Part shown: in pieces, positions 11,346 to 23,678 of the stretch
Layout: every line of letters begins with the position of its first letter
Numbering within the stretch: position 1 is the stretch's first letter
NCBI RefSeq assembly: GCF_030272615.1
Contig: NC_081414.1
Location: 810,129,069 to 810,193,068, forward strand
Direction of reading: 5' to 3'
DNA from: Cryptomeria japonica
Taxonomy: Eukaryota > Streptophyta > Pinopsida > Cupressales > Cupressaceae
Length of the DNA stretch: 64,000 nt
Notes under the pieces: model-generated
Databases searched by the model: none
What the model was told of the DNA's origin: nothing
The model's input: only the letters and a program-made list of their open reading frames with translations
Position numbers and translations under genes: made by a program

Positions 11346-14300
11346 CCGACTTACTCCTGGAAGTCGTAAGGTCAGATGGAGAACATGTCATACGCATCAG
11401 CCCTGAAACTCATTCAACAAAGATCAAATTGCACATAGAAATCTTTCCATAAATAAATGAAATATTATTGCAAAATCTTTTACCAACGCCGAAATCCATT
11501 GGCAAGATACATCTAAACCCATACATTCCTTAAAATATTCTAGGAATTATCAATAATCATAGGAGAGATACAAGAATTTTCTCCCTTTCATTACACCAAA
11601 TTAAAGCATAACAAGAAGGTAAACAACAATTACCATAATCATCTATCAAACATGACAAGAAAACATGCCATCGTGATCAATTTTCTTTACCAATCTATCT
11701 TTATCATAAAATTTTATTGAATAGAACTAGCTTAAGATATCAATTTCTACAACCAAGTTAACTTTCATGAAATAAGAGCAACATAAATAACTCAATTGAT
11801 TACACTTGCCAGGCATAAGAAAACCTTTCCAATGACTATGTCCCATAACATATTGACAAGTTAACACAATTTACTCCATGATACAAATAATAACCATCCA
11901 CATAACTGGAATGCATAACAGAAAAGGCCACATATGAGCATGTCTAATGCTCGGTCAAAGGCAACATGCACGATCAACATCTCTATGCCTGATCTCAGAA
12001 CAACAATATGATCATAAATATCCAATATCTCACTCAAGGGCTCGATGGTGCTAGGCACACCATAGCGGTGCTACCTTCCATACAAGACCTTTGTGAATAT
12101 CCCTTGTTGAGCAAGGTGGTTAGCCTCCAAGAGATAGTCACCACACATAGGTAGGTAGTGGGTCCTAGCTGCATCACAGCCTCACATACCCCCATCCTCA
12201 AGGTTCCCTACAACAACTTCCTCGCACACACTCTACCAATTCCGTATCATACATCCTTGGAGAGGAATTTCACATCTCGACACAAGACCAGCATCCGAAA
12301 ACAATAAGGATAAACCAGTTTAGCCACCAAAGTACAGATGAATAAAGGTAATAAATCATCAATTCCAACAGTAAGGCAAGAAAATAATCCGGAATTGCAA
12401 CACCAAATCAAAAGTGCAAAAGATCACGAGATCGTGGCTAAACCTTCAAAGTCAAAGTAAAATAAATTGCTGGTCCCCAAAGGAACATAAAGAATATCAC
12501 AATTGCACATAACATCACTATGTGACTAACATCTAGCCACCAACGAGGAAGGAAGGAACAAATGACTAGCTATTGCAGTAGCTCATCATGTGGTGCGACA
12601 TAGTCACACTACCCACATGGCATGGCGGTGTGCACCTCGACATCACCCCGCATCACGTCATCACATGGCATGGCCATACCCCAAGTGGAGAACACACACA
12701 AAGGACGTATCTCGCATGGTAGTGTACCTCGCAGAAAAAGCACGTGCAAGTCACATCCCGCATAGCGACGTATCTAGAAGGATACTCGCCGTAAGTCAGA
12801 GGTATACATGACTATGGTCCACCCACATGCCCACCAACACATACTAACTGGTAGCACATGTGAATAAACCTACCTTTCATGAAGACAAGGCAAGGGATCC
12901 TCCAAATCACACCATCACTATACACAAGAATCGCCGTCCAAATGCTCAAATAAAGGAAGGGAATAGGCTATCACATATAAACCTATAAAATAGATTCATC
13001 AAAAGGGAAAGTATTGAGTACACCTTTGATACAGTTTCATAGTACAACTATATCATTCCTCGAAGTAGAGAAGCTAAAGTCGCTTCGCTTCGACATTACT
13101 CGTACACCAATCCATACTATTCAAGGAATGGTTACTTCGAATACTACCCCTTAACATACCGAGTTACCCACAACCCGAGGTTTGGTACTCAGTAGGGAAA
13201 CAAATAAGCAACATCACATGAACAGTATGGTTTCCCATACTCATAAGCAACATATCCTCCATGGCTGATTACTTCACCAATCCATGGACACATAAATTAA
13301 GCACTGGTTTCTTACAATACACACAATTACACCAGCACTGGTTTAGTCACATTTACGGGGAGTACTTTTCAGTACGCTAACATCTATACAAGGAAGATTT
13401 TAATTATGCTTTCTATATAAATAACTGAATCAAGTTTACTCTAGATTCAAGTACTGAAATTACTAACAATTCACAATTACATAAGGAAATAACATCATTC
13501 CTATATCTTTCTTAAATTTCACTAAGCATCCGTAACTAAATTACTAGCTAAGCAAATTCTTTTCTAAAGCTTAAGACTTCCATCTATCACTCATGAAGCC
13601 AAAAGCAAACATACAATTTCACACGTTTTATAAACATTCTATTTAAATCAATGCATTCTTTAATATCATTTCTAAAACTCTTATGATTAGGCAAAGAGAA
13701 GGGAAAGAGAGTTTGATAATCAAATTGTTTCCTACAAAGACACAAGGTCAATCAAGATCACGCTATAATACAAAATTTCTCACTATAAGCCTATCATTTA
13801 ATTACACGGTTTTCATTTCGCTACCGTTTGAAGGATGACAATCAGCCTAACCAAAACATTTCCAATAATTATGGTTGCAACAGGAGGTTCTAGTTTTCCA
13901 AACAAAACAGAGATCAAGAGAGGCAATATTTTCGATAATGCAAGACCTCATAAGAACACTCACTTATAATAATACAATATAGACACGTGTCATAATTTGC
14001 AACCTATCATCAAAATCAAATTACGATAAAAAGGTAAGCGAGGAGCTATTACCCAAATAAAACATATTAATGCATGCACATCAAACAAGCTTTTCATTCG
14101 CACTTTCTAAACACATTAAGGTAATTACATATACCCAAAAGCAAGTTCAATGGAGCATTTGCTAAAATAAATCTTCAATCAAACTGGTTTAATGAAACAC
14201 ATAAAACAATCTTTCGGAAAAACACATAAAACAATATTTCAGGGAACACATTAATACTCTCTCGAAGCTACAATAACATGCTCCTTTTAACACTTCTACA

Positions 14301-15060
14301 AACCAAGCAGTTTCACATAATTCAACTATTCGCATATTAATGCACCTTACTAAGATAGAATTTAATCATGCTACTCCTACAAGATACATATGGAAAATTC
14401 TTTAAACGTACACATACAGTTTTCTCCCCATAACCAAAATAATTTTTTTTTTTTTTTTTTTTAAACCCATAGCCCTTTAATAATCTAAAAACATAAGCAT
14501 CATAAGGCTCACACAAGGGTTCAAGAAGTCACACCCTTTTCTCTCTCACAAACAAGAAAACTTGAATCAAAGATAATTACACATATCCTAAACATTTTAA
14601 TTTCTAGAAGGAAAGAGAGAGGAATGGTGATGATCATTTAATTTTCTACAAAATAAGCATTCAATAATTGCCATATTAGTCCCTCAAGTGGACAACACTA
14701 AGCTAGATCATAATCTTTAAACAAACACAATTCGCACTTTCAAATTCAAGACAAGCACGGACCAACCCAAATGGATTAGTCTAAAGAGTACAACACTCAA
14801 TAAGGAAAGGTACATATGACTCTCTTTCAAAATAAGAGTAATCGTTGACCAAGACATCAATAAGAAAACAATGCACAAATAAGCACTCAAACACCAACAT
14901 CAAGAAGGTGAAAACAAGGTGTGAACACTCATGTTACACACCAGTTAAGGTCTGCTCAATCACTCACATGCAAAGGAGGACAAGCATACACATAAGGTCG
15001 ATACACCTCAAAACCAATAGAGGGCACACGCGACACCAGAGATCCCAATGTTTGCAACAT
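11346..15060. other. non-coding interior of element C
   Basis: About 3.7 kb, AT-rich, with frequent stops in all frames. The few frames over 60 codons show no Ty1/copia or Ty3/gypsy motif. A T run at 14442-14462 reads as A on the element's sense strand. I find no RNA gene. Confidence 0.75.
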
Positions 15061-15074
15061 GCGCTCTGATACCA
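15061..15074 (-). other. element C primer binding site, initiator methionine tRNA
   Basis: The minus strand reads TGGTATCAGAGCGC two bases after the 5' LTR end. This is the classic plant primer site complementary to the 3' end of initiator tRNA-Met. Confidence 0.95.
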
Positions 15075-15076
15075 AA

Positions 15077-18000
15077 TGTAATGCCCCGCCAAGAAACCCC
15101 GAAGGGATTAAGCCATAACACAAGAATAGAGTGCAATAATTTTTTTTTTTAAAGTTACACCACATTAAGATACAACAAGATATCAAAGATTCAGATTACA
15201 TAGCGGAAGACATCAACTAACACCTAAAGAGTTTCCCAATGAGATTACTTAAATTTCACAATTCACTTAACTCACACAATTAATCCAATAAGTTGATTAT
15301 TTAATAACGAGATAATTCTTAATCAGGATCATTTCTTTCAAAAGATGGAAATATAAATCACAAGCAATAACTCAACCATTAAGATCCATTCATAATCTTC
15401 ATTCAAGCTTTTCATTTGAAATTACAAGCCATACATCTAATATTCTAACACACTAGAATTCCATCATAAACATAAGAGATCTTTTTCAAGCATACTTAAT
15501 TTCCTTAACAACAACTGAATATATTTCATTACTCTAAGTTACATCCTTTCATATTCCAACTTATTGCATTTTTAAAAGACGATTACATACATGCATCTAC
15601 GATCAATCTCATCTAAACCACTTATGCATTCGATCAACATGGCATTCAAGAAAGAACTGCATAAAAGCATTAAAAGTTAATTTCCATTTATCCACTTAAC
15701 CATTCTAACATAAGCTAATCATACATGATAAAGCTGAATAAGGAAACATAAGAGAATACATCACATAACACCATAATGATCTCGGAGTTCACCCCTAAAG
15801 GGCTACATCTCCAGGTCTTCTCAACTGCAAGACCCCTCTGATAATTAATAAAGTTAAGAATACAAGAGGTTACACCATTACAATCCGGCCATCAAGGCGA
15901 AACATAAACAATATACAAATGACCACATCGGTCCATATTACATAAACGATCCCTGAAAAGAAAAGGATCCAGCTGAACATAATCAAAGCTAAAACAAAGG
16001 TCCAGAAGAGCATCCATAAAACTGAGCCATCACCACCCAAGGTCTAACATGAAACCGAAACTCACAAGGGCAAAAACAAAAGGATGACCCACAAAGGTAC
16101 TCCTAACAGGACAAAATGACAACACACTAGCGAACGTAGGGACAAGTGTCATCACACAACCTGGTATAGTTACCATGGCAAGTCTTCATAGGTCCCGGAC
16201 CCACACACTGGGTTACCCTAGCAACCTAATCCAATCTTCCGGCCCATCCAAGCCTCATGTGGACCCACACATCCTCTCGTGAAGACAAGGATGATGGTTT
16301 GCCATTTCAGGCCTTCTCACAGCATGTCGAGTCTGAGTTAGCACTCGTCCCATGTGTGAGGCACATTATCTTACTTAGAGATTACATTCTAATCTACTGT
16401 TAGGTTATCGCTTATTAGACTCACTTTCGACGGGTTACCCAGTAGCCACTTTGGGCCCAGCCCCCAATCGAAAGCCACTTTCCCATACGACACTAGACTA
16501 ACTCAGATGAACTCAAAACCAAGGAATACACATGGTCGGACGAACGGAGTTCAAAAAGGGAGAGACAGTTATCTGGTCAAACATGACTCAAGGATGATCA
16601 CTTACTGACGGTACTCTAACTAGAGACCTGACAAACTAAGGTCAACCACGAATCATCCTTCAACTCACACAAAGAGGATATGACGAACTACGTCAACACC
16701 ACAAAACAACAGTCAACTCGGAACCGAGGACTGAAACAGGTACCCCAAGTCAATCCATACGACAGGGTCCTACCAAACAAAGCAAAACATGCCATTTCAT
16801 AATCGAAAGCGAATACAGAAATTAAACTCACATAGGAATATTCAACAGATACAATCTTTCTGAATTGATCTAATCATTAAAAGTCGATCAAGTTTTCTAC
16901 AAGATCTAAATCAGATAACAGTTATCTACCTCAACTAGGGCTAAGTTGTTCTTGGTTTTCTAACTCTCTAAGGTTCAAAGCATCGAACCGACATATAAAG
17001 CCATAATGAGTTCTTAAGCCAATACATATTAATTAAACTCAGACAACCATTAATCAAATAAATAAGATATTTAATCTCCAACAAAACATCATTAACATAC
17101 TAGTCCAAAACCGACCTCTACAGTTTCATATTTTCAAGTCTAGAAGCATTATACGGATCACGGAAATATAAATATAGAAAGAGAATCTAAATGGAGATAG
17201 TCATTTCCAAAGCATATCGTTTAAATTCAAATACCCAACGATAAATATTTCACTTACTTCTCAATTACTCAAATGATATGTTCTACGATAATATTTAACA
17301 ACATCAATTAGTAACTACATCGTATTTCAATGATTTTCCAATAACATATTATTCTCTATTACTTTTAAACAATACTACCTCAATTAGCCGAATGCTCTAA
17401 TCAACTAGAAGGTAAGATATAAACTAATTACTCCGAGATTACTCAGAATATAATCAATAATATTCAATTGCGAAAATTAACAGTTTTAGAACTTAATTAG
17501 GAAGAGTACAAAAGTCATGAAATGAGATTGAATAATGATTAACCTATAAACTCCATTATAAAATTAATCAATACCAAATTAATCATTTATCACGATATTG
17601 CCACCCTAATCCTAATTAAGAAACTAATTAAATCTTAACATTAAAATAACTTACATTAAAATGATATTAAATATCATATGCATTTTTTTTGAATAATAAA
17701 AAAATACATAAAAAAAAACCATTAAAAACTATGTTTTAAAACAAAAAACGCATTTTAAAAAAAAAAAAAGAGGCGAGGGCGGGGCCCACCTCCCAACTGG
17801 GAAGGCTGGGTGCCCAAGCCCTAGCCGCAGGCGGCATTCGTGTGGGCGGCGCCACGGTGGTGCTCGCAGGTCCGCGGCGCACTGCGGCCACCGCAGCCCC
17901 TGCGGCCACCACCGTGAGCCGCGGCCGTAGTTGCACAGCGAGCAAGAGAAGACGGTAACGAGCGGGGAAAGAGAGTAAGGGGGACGAGCGGGGGAGGGGA

Positions 18001-19492
18001 GGAGGAGCGGGTGGAGCTCCGCTCCCCGCCCTCCAAACCCCAACCCAAACAGTTAAACAAACACGCCCAGTCCGAAAATTAACACAAACGCCCAGCACAA
18101 AATTGATAAAGAATTTCGATTTAATAAAAGTTCGGTTTAAACGAACTGTGTTTGGTGTCATATTTTTGATGATATACATTCTTCCCAAATACAAAAGGGT
18201 TTCAAACACCCAAACAGCTGTGAGGAATAACACACCTCCATTAAATCTATTGATTTTTATTAACAAAACCAGGCATGGCAAAAAGGATCATATTAACACA
18301 ATGATACAGCCATAAAATCTTCTTGAAGAACACAAACTAAAGCATGGATTTAAACCCACAAATCCAAATTTAAATCTGATAACAATTAAAAGATTGGCTT
18401 TTGACAACAATCAATTTCACCCAACAGATCATTTCAAACAACAAGGAAGAACAGTTAAGGTAAATCCTACCTTCACATGCATTCCTGGAATAGCTGAAGG
18501 AGAGCCCAATCCTGCCAGATCCAGAAGCCCTTCCTTCCTCCCAAAACCCCCAATTTCATCCCAAAATTATTTTCCAACTAAAAATTCCCAAAAAAAATGT
18601 CCATCCTCTTAAAATTTCCCCAAATTTTAGGTTATATGGAAGAGTTGACCAAAAATTCCATTTTTGGAATTAAAATTTTTATTTAAAAATAATTCTCAAA
18701 ATTAATTCTTTTCTAATTATAACAACAAATTGACTAGCTTTTCAGTTCCAAATTGATTTCCTCATTAATTCAATTTAACCTTTCTAATTTAAAAAGCCAA
18801 CATAATACAATTAAATCCATTGCGATTAAACACAAAACTTTCTTTTTCAACAGCATATATAAAATGCATTTAATATTCAAAATCAGTCATTTAATCGAAC
18901 TTACTCCCAATTTAAAATGAGCAATCCAATATCAACAAAAATCGCATAACGAATTCCCGATTAATTTAGTCCATTAATCTCTAATGCACAAATACATATT
19001 TAATCAAAATAATTACTAAGGATTAATTAATCAATTTAACCATGCACACCAAGCACGCAAACCGAGAAGGTCAACCAAACAGACGACTCGCAAACCCAAA
19101 CAAAAAGGGGTTACCGACGATGACTGACGATGCTCACTTGAGCACGACTACGGTCAACTAGGGTCTTACGACCACCTAATCCAACTCTAAGGATAAAAGA
19201 GGTACACTCAAACCTGCAAATCCAGGTGAAGATGAACCTCGCACTCATGTGGCGTTGTACTTGAAATCTCCTGCAATCAAGAGTCATACATGCATACATA
19301 TATAAACTTAATGAAAGCGTTAGCTCGATATTAATACCACGAAATAGGTACACTAAAAAACTTGCATACAACTAGTGTGGAAACCACATCAACAGCTATG
19401 CGTTAAATCAAACATCTGACTATAACATTATATTAAGATAAACTAACCAAAATTAAACCAAGATTAGAGATTGATTAGGGCAGGGTACTACA
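15077..19492 (-). repeat. element C 5' LTR
   Basis: Same edges as the 3' LTR copy. It carries an extra segment of about 15 bp near 17645, a partial duplication of acattaaaat, and an extra segment of about 18 bp of gcggccaccgcag-type text near 17885 inside the GC-rich island. The rest aligns end to end with 6945-11328. Confidence 0.9.
17770..18062. other. GC-rich island in element C 5' LTR
   Basis: Counterpart of 9625-9895, lengthened by about 18 bp through a short local duplication of a gcggccacc-type motif. Sharp composition borders and poly-A on the left side are the same as in the other copy. Confidence 0.6.
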
Positions 19493-19589
19493 CAATGTGC
19501 TCTTCAATAAATTTCAAGACTACCTCAGTAGTAGCATTCCGGCTTGCAATGGCCTCTATCCACCGAGTGCAGTAATCCATCGTAGTAAG
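19493..19589 (-). pseudogene. element D integrase core stub between elements C and A
   Basis: The minus strand encodes YCTRWIEAIASRNATTEVV and then KFIEEHI, the integrase core just after the first catalytic Asp. It joins the 38036 piece on one side and the 6944 piece on the other. Only 97 bp separate the two inserted elements. The five bases at 19585-19589 (gtaag) are the left target duplication of element A. Confidence 0.9.
19585..19589. repeat. target site duplication of element A, left
   Basis: The sequence gtaag is repeated exactly at 38031-38035 directly after the 3' LTR. Confidence 0.95.
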
Positions 19590-20954
19590 TGTAGTCACAC
19601 AAATCTATCTAGCTTAATTAAATGAATATTTGCTATTTATTTGATTAAAAATACACTAGCCATGAGTTAATTAATTAATATTTAATTAATCCATCTTCAA
19701 ACATTTTCCTATTAATTAAATAAATTATTCAATTTTTTTTAATTAATTCATTAAACCAAATTCACAAATCAATTAAATAAATAAAATCTATTTATTTAAT
19801 TAAATCCCCCTATTCCTCTTTTAAATAAATTAAATTAAACATTTATTTAAATCATTATCCCCCCCCCCCACTTGCATTCTCCTAAAAATGCAACTTGCAC
19901 ACATTTATTGAAATAAATTAATTTATTTTAATTAAAAATCCTATTTTCCCTCACCCACCAAATCCAATTGCATTCCTAAAAACCCCTTCTAGATTCTTCT
20001 AACCCCTTCCTAATTAACCTAATCCATTCCCTAATTATTGTCACATTCCTAAGCAATATGGAGTCACTTCTCAAATACTTCAAAGTCTTTGAAAAGCATT
20101 TAAAGCTTTGTGTGTTCAACAATTTAACCTCCAAAATCTTCCAAAACCACTAATGGCTCTTACATGATCATTTATGGTTATTTCAACTTGTCTCCCCAAG
20201 CATTTATTGCTTTGACCATGTTTATCCCTTTTGCCTTTGCATAAGAGTTTATCCATTGGATAAAAGCTTTATTCTTTGAATAAAGAGTTTATTCACTCAA
20301 CTAACCTTGACCTTAACTCCCAAGGTCATGTTAAGCATTTAATGCTTATTTCCTCTCCTCTCAATCTATCTCACTTTGACACTTGTCATCCTGGGATTGG
20401 GTTGAAAGCACTCACATGGATTTGAAATCATTCAATCTTGACCCTTGTTGAGATTGCTCAATCTCAACCATCCATTGCTCCATTTTTTCTATAAATAGGG
20501 CCCATTTCTTCATAATCTAGATACTGAAAACTTGTATGCATTTAACCTATAGGCATTTTAGAGAGCATTTAGCATAGCAATCTAATATCTTGTTATTTTG
20601 GTTAAAATCAATCATTTTTAATAGCATCTAGTATTTTAACTTTTCATTTTACATTTGGAGCAAATACTCAAATCTCAATCCTCCATAAGCATCCATAGTG
20701 CAAAAAGCTGCTGAGAGCTACACTATTTTGGAACTTGGAGAGGAGAGGAACAAAGGAGAAGGAGCCAAGAGCATGTTAGGAGGCATTTGGAGATGCCTCA
20801 TCATATTTTCTTCTTTAGTTAAATATTCTTTGATGTTCTTAGTATCTCTTTTGATATGCCTGTTTAGATTAGCTTTTGGTTAACTAACACTAATGATCTC
20901 TTGTGTCTTGTGTTGTTTGTCATTTGCTAACCTTGTCCATTTTGCAGAGCATCA
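19590..20954 (+). repeat. element A 5' LTR
   Basis: Begins TGTAGTCACAC and ends GCAGAGCATCA. The first 350 bp are AT-rich with many ttaatt/aaataa steps, followed by a C run near 19858-19869. A TATA box precedes the transcription start region. It lacks the ctttaatgg-type repeat block found in B's LTR, which explains most of the length difference. Confidence 0.93.
20490..20497 (+). promoter_or_regulatory. TATA box of element A 5' LTR
   Basis: TATAAATA in a pyrimidine-rich context. It is conserved at 37566-37573 in the 3' LTR and in both LTRs of B. Confidence 0.7.
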
Positions 20955-20956
20955 TT

Positions 20957-20974
20957 TGGTGAACTTGACATGAA
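20957..20974 (+). other. element A primer binding site candidate
   Basis: TGGTGAACTTGACATGAA begins two bases after the LTR. B has the same site with CCCGACG in place of CTTGACA, so A's copy appears changed by C-to-T decay. I could not assign the tRNA. Confidence 0.6.
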
Positions 20975-21042
20975 TCCAAAGACCCAAAAGATCATTTATT
21001 TTTTACCAATAACATGTTTGAATGTTGAAATTGTCACACAGG

Positions 21043-21285
21043 TTGCGCTTTAGTGCTATTGATCACGTTATAGCACTATTGAAACTTGATGTTCTAGCGC
21101 TATTGTTCTTACAATAGCACTATTGTATCAAGTTTAGCGCTATTGACATTGTTTCAGCGCTTTTGACCCTATTTTGGTGCTATTGATCCTATTTGAGTGC
21201 TTTTGCCTTCTCTAACTTTTTTTTTTCCTTTTAGCGAGTTTGTGTTAAATAGCGCGTCTGTTCAAACACGGACTAGCGCTATTGT
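21043..21285 (+). repeat. 20-bp repeat array with TAGCGCTATTG core, leader of element A
   Basis: Units start at 21051, 21071, 21095, 21115, 21135, 21155, 21175 and 21195. Spacing is exactly 20 bp except one of 24. Outlying copies sit at 21043, 21250 and 21274. The core TAGCGCTATTG contains the palindrome TAGCGCTA; the other nine bases vary. The array is in the 5' leader of the genomic RNA. A matching array in the opposite orientation lies at 35795-36083. Confidence 0.9.
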
Positions 21286-21299
21286 AACAAAACGTTGTA

Positions 21300-21960
21300 A
21301 AAAAGACCTTGTAACCAAAAAAGTGAAAAATTTTAGGCTTGTGGAAGCCCCCCTTAGGTATGGATTTTACTAACTGGTTATTGTTTGTGTAGGTTTAAAA
21401 ACTCACCTCTTTAAAATCAAAAACTTTATTTTGGTGTTTTAAGAATTGAACAAACAAACTTTCCCTTGCTTTCCAGTTAGGATCACTTGTTTTTGGTGCA
21501 TTAAAAACTGAACAAAACAAAATTTGTTTTCTTGCAAGTTAGGAAACACACTTTATTTGGTGCTTAAAATCAACACTCCAATTTTTTTGCATCAAAACTA
21601 AAGAATTTACAATCCACACTTCAATTTTTGGTGCACCTAAAATACACAATCAACTTGTTTAAAACTTTGGCAAAGCGATTTTCCTTCATGCATACGTGCT
21701 TCAATTTTAGTTGACCAAGATTTTCAAAATTCTAGTTTACTCAAACCTTTGCATTTGAAGTTAAAAAGAACACTATGAATGTTGGAGCAACATCTCCAAA
21801 TAGTTAGATCACATTGCAATGGCAAGTTAAAAAGAACAAGTGTTTTCATGTTTGGCACACTTGTGCAAAAAGTTGGTTGAGTGGTCCTACTTCTAACACA
21901 CACTATCCTCTCCCTTGGCTTTCGTGGTCCTAGGTGCAAGAGAAAAGTGTTAGTAACACT
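21300..21960 (+). other. variable part of element A leader
   Basis: Non-coding, AT-rich, with many indels compared with B (47230-48000). Repeated phrases such as aaaactttatttt and tttggtgc recur. No gene is seen. Confidence 0.6.
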
Positions 21961-22690
21961 CAAAATTTTTATCTTTTTAAGAGAGGCCTACCAAGAGACA
22001 CATCACTCTTGGGAACGACCTCATGCGGTAAATCCTTCGAGCCGCTATAGAAATTAGGTGAGAGCGAAAGTTGTAGCCTTAGGTATAGCTATTCCTACAG
22101 TGTAACTGGCTGAAAGGACAAATGGGCCCCACCACTAGTTACAAGGCTCTTAAGTGAGTCACTACAGAATGAACTTATGTCCAAAAACATCGAACATGAC
22201 TAAACACCTTTAAGTAGTAGCCCACCCATTCTATTGATTGAGGATATTTGCGATATAATTTAGTGCAAGAGCATAGATGGTTTTGCTCCCAAGATACTCA
22301 CCATACATATTTCCTTGAGTAGAAACATAGATTTTTGAAAAGTCACTTGTGGCTTGATAAAAGTGGTGACTCCCCCATCATAGGGATCATCTATTTGTTA
22401 TGCTCATTCAAGACTTAGTATATCACATCCTTACCTGCCACGGCGAGATTCATAAGGTATGTAGTACCAAAGTCGAAGAAATATCAAGATGTGGGCTAAA
22501 TTTATTACAACTCGCCATTTGACCTTAGGGATAAAAAGTGTTTGAAGTGTTTTCATTTTAGTCAAAGACCAAGTGCAAATTGAGCCGACTTCAGGCTTTG
22601 GAAATACACCTTAAAAAACATCTAAAAGAAAGGGTCATATAAAAGTCCAAGGATTGGGTTGATCTAGACCCATACTCATTTGTGCCTTTG
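21961..22690 (+). other. conserved leader block of element A
   Basis: About 730 bp align with 48001-48718 of B with roughly 24 differences and almost no indels, while the preceding 650 bp are much more variable. It contains a short stem of GCGG and CCGC around a ccttcga loop near 22025-22045. No long frame is conserved, so a structural or packaging role is possible. Confidence 0.55.
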
Positions 22691-22839
22691 AGGCAACATT
22701 CTTGTGTTTGTGTGCTTGCTTTGTTTTCTTGTCAAATAAAAATCAAAAAAATCAATTCAAAAACAAAGTATTCATCCAACCAAACATTTTTCAAAACAAC
22801 CAAAAATATCAAAAACAAAAGATCAAAAATGAAAAAATA

Positions 22840-23231
22840 TCAAACTTTATGACCATTCTTTACATCTTGCAAAGAAGAAACATCATCAAAATATCAACTT
22901 GAAAAGAAGACCATCGAGCTCAAAGGCTTTGATCAAAAGGAGGAAATTCTTCTATATAAATAGACAAATCTTTGTCTCCCATAGATTTTTTCTATGTCAC
23001 ATGCGTCTCTACCTTCAAGGCAAAACAAACGAATTTGATTCAGAGTCATTAAACCGCAGAGCATTTATGCAATATAGAGCTTTGAGTTATCACAAAAACC
23101 AAGGAGGTAAGATTAATCCCAACTTTTTCCCAAACATCTGTATCACATACAATGTAGCTCGAGAAATACCACCAACACCTAAAAGGGAAGAGGTAGAGTT
23201 TGTTCCATTTGTGACACAAAGCTTTTATTAA
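22840..23231 (+). pseudogene. small upstream reading frame before gag, element A
   Basis: The last 110 codons (22899-23231) match the frame at 48886-49269 of B closely, including RHMRLYLQGKTNEFDS-like text (CHMRLYLQ here) and the same C-terminal FVPFVTQSFY and stop. A one-base loss near 22875 breaks the link to the ATG used in B. No domain is recognised. Its place recalls the extra ORF1 before gag in Ogre elements, but similarity to that protein is not shown. Confidence 0.45.
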
Positions 23232-23678
23232 AGTTAAAAACATTTTCATCCATTATTTCACTCATACATCATCACTTCATCATCAATTCGTTCCAACTCT
23301 CAAAACATTAAGAGGTTCTTGTCCCAAGTTCTCTTTTTAGATATTGCTTGAATCAAACACATCACATCACTTTTTAGATTGTTTCTACATATAGGATAAG
23401 CTCATCCTAAGAGACACATCTACGCAAGTTAAAACTAGTTCATGAGTGAATTGTCTCATTACTAGGTAGTTAAATCTGTAACACATCTCAGATTTCTCTA
23501 CACCTTATCACATCAAACCTTATCAAACACAACAAGCAATTCTAGAAAGAATTTTGGTCACATCCACCTTTAAGTGTTAGAGATCCATACGCAAAACACT
23601 TCACCAACCATCAATCTTTCATTTCATCAACAACTCATCATCATTTTCACACAACTTCAACAAAAGCTTGTAAACAAA
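23232..23678 (+). other. leader between upstream frame and gag, element A
   Basis: Non-coding. It contains a small perfect stem of TAGGAT and ATCCTA around an aagctc loop near 23393-23410, which is identical in B. Confidence 0.5.

Larger units (their letters stand above)
6945..19492 (-). mobile_element. element C: LARD-like non-autonomous LTR retrotransposon
   Basis: Two direct repeats of 4384 bp (6945-11328) and 4416 bp (15077-19492) flank a 3748-bp interior. In minus-strand sense the LTR begins TGTAGTACC and ends GGGGCATTACA. An initiator-Met primer site follows the 5' LTR, and a polypurine tract precedes the 3' LTR. No gag or pol domain is found in either strand of the interior. The dimensions match the LARD class described in cereals, which has LTRs over 4 kb and a non-coding interior of about 3.5 kb. 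It must depend on proteins from another element. It inserted into D's integrase gene. The flanks tgatg (6940-6944) and caatg (19493-19497) are an imperfect 5-bp target duplication. Confidence 0.85.

Noticed and set aside
20698-20883. Small frame at the end of element A's LTR, also at 60889-61104 in B
   Set aside because: It lacks an ATG start in A and diverges in frame between A and B; likely untranslated leader.
21961-22690. tRNA or rRNA gene within the conserved leader
   Set aside because: No cloverleaf or A/B box pair could be fitted, and only a small GCGG/CCGC stem is visible.
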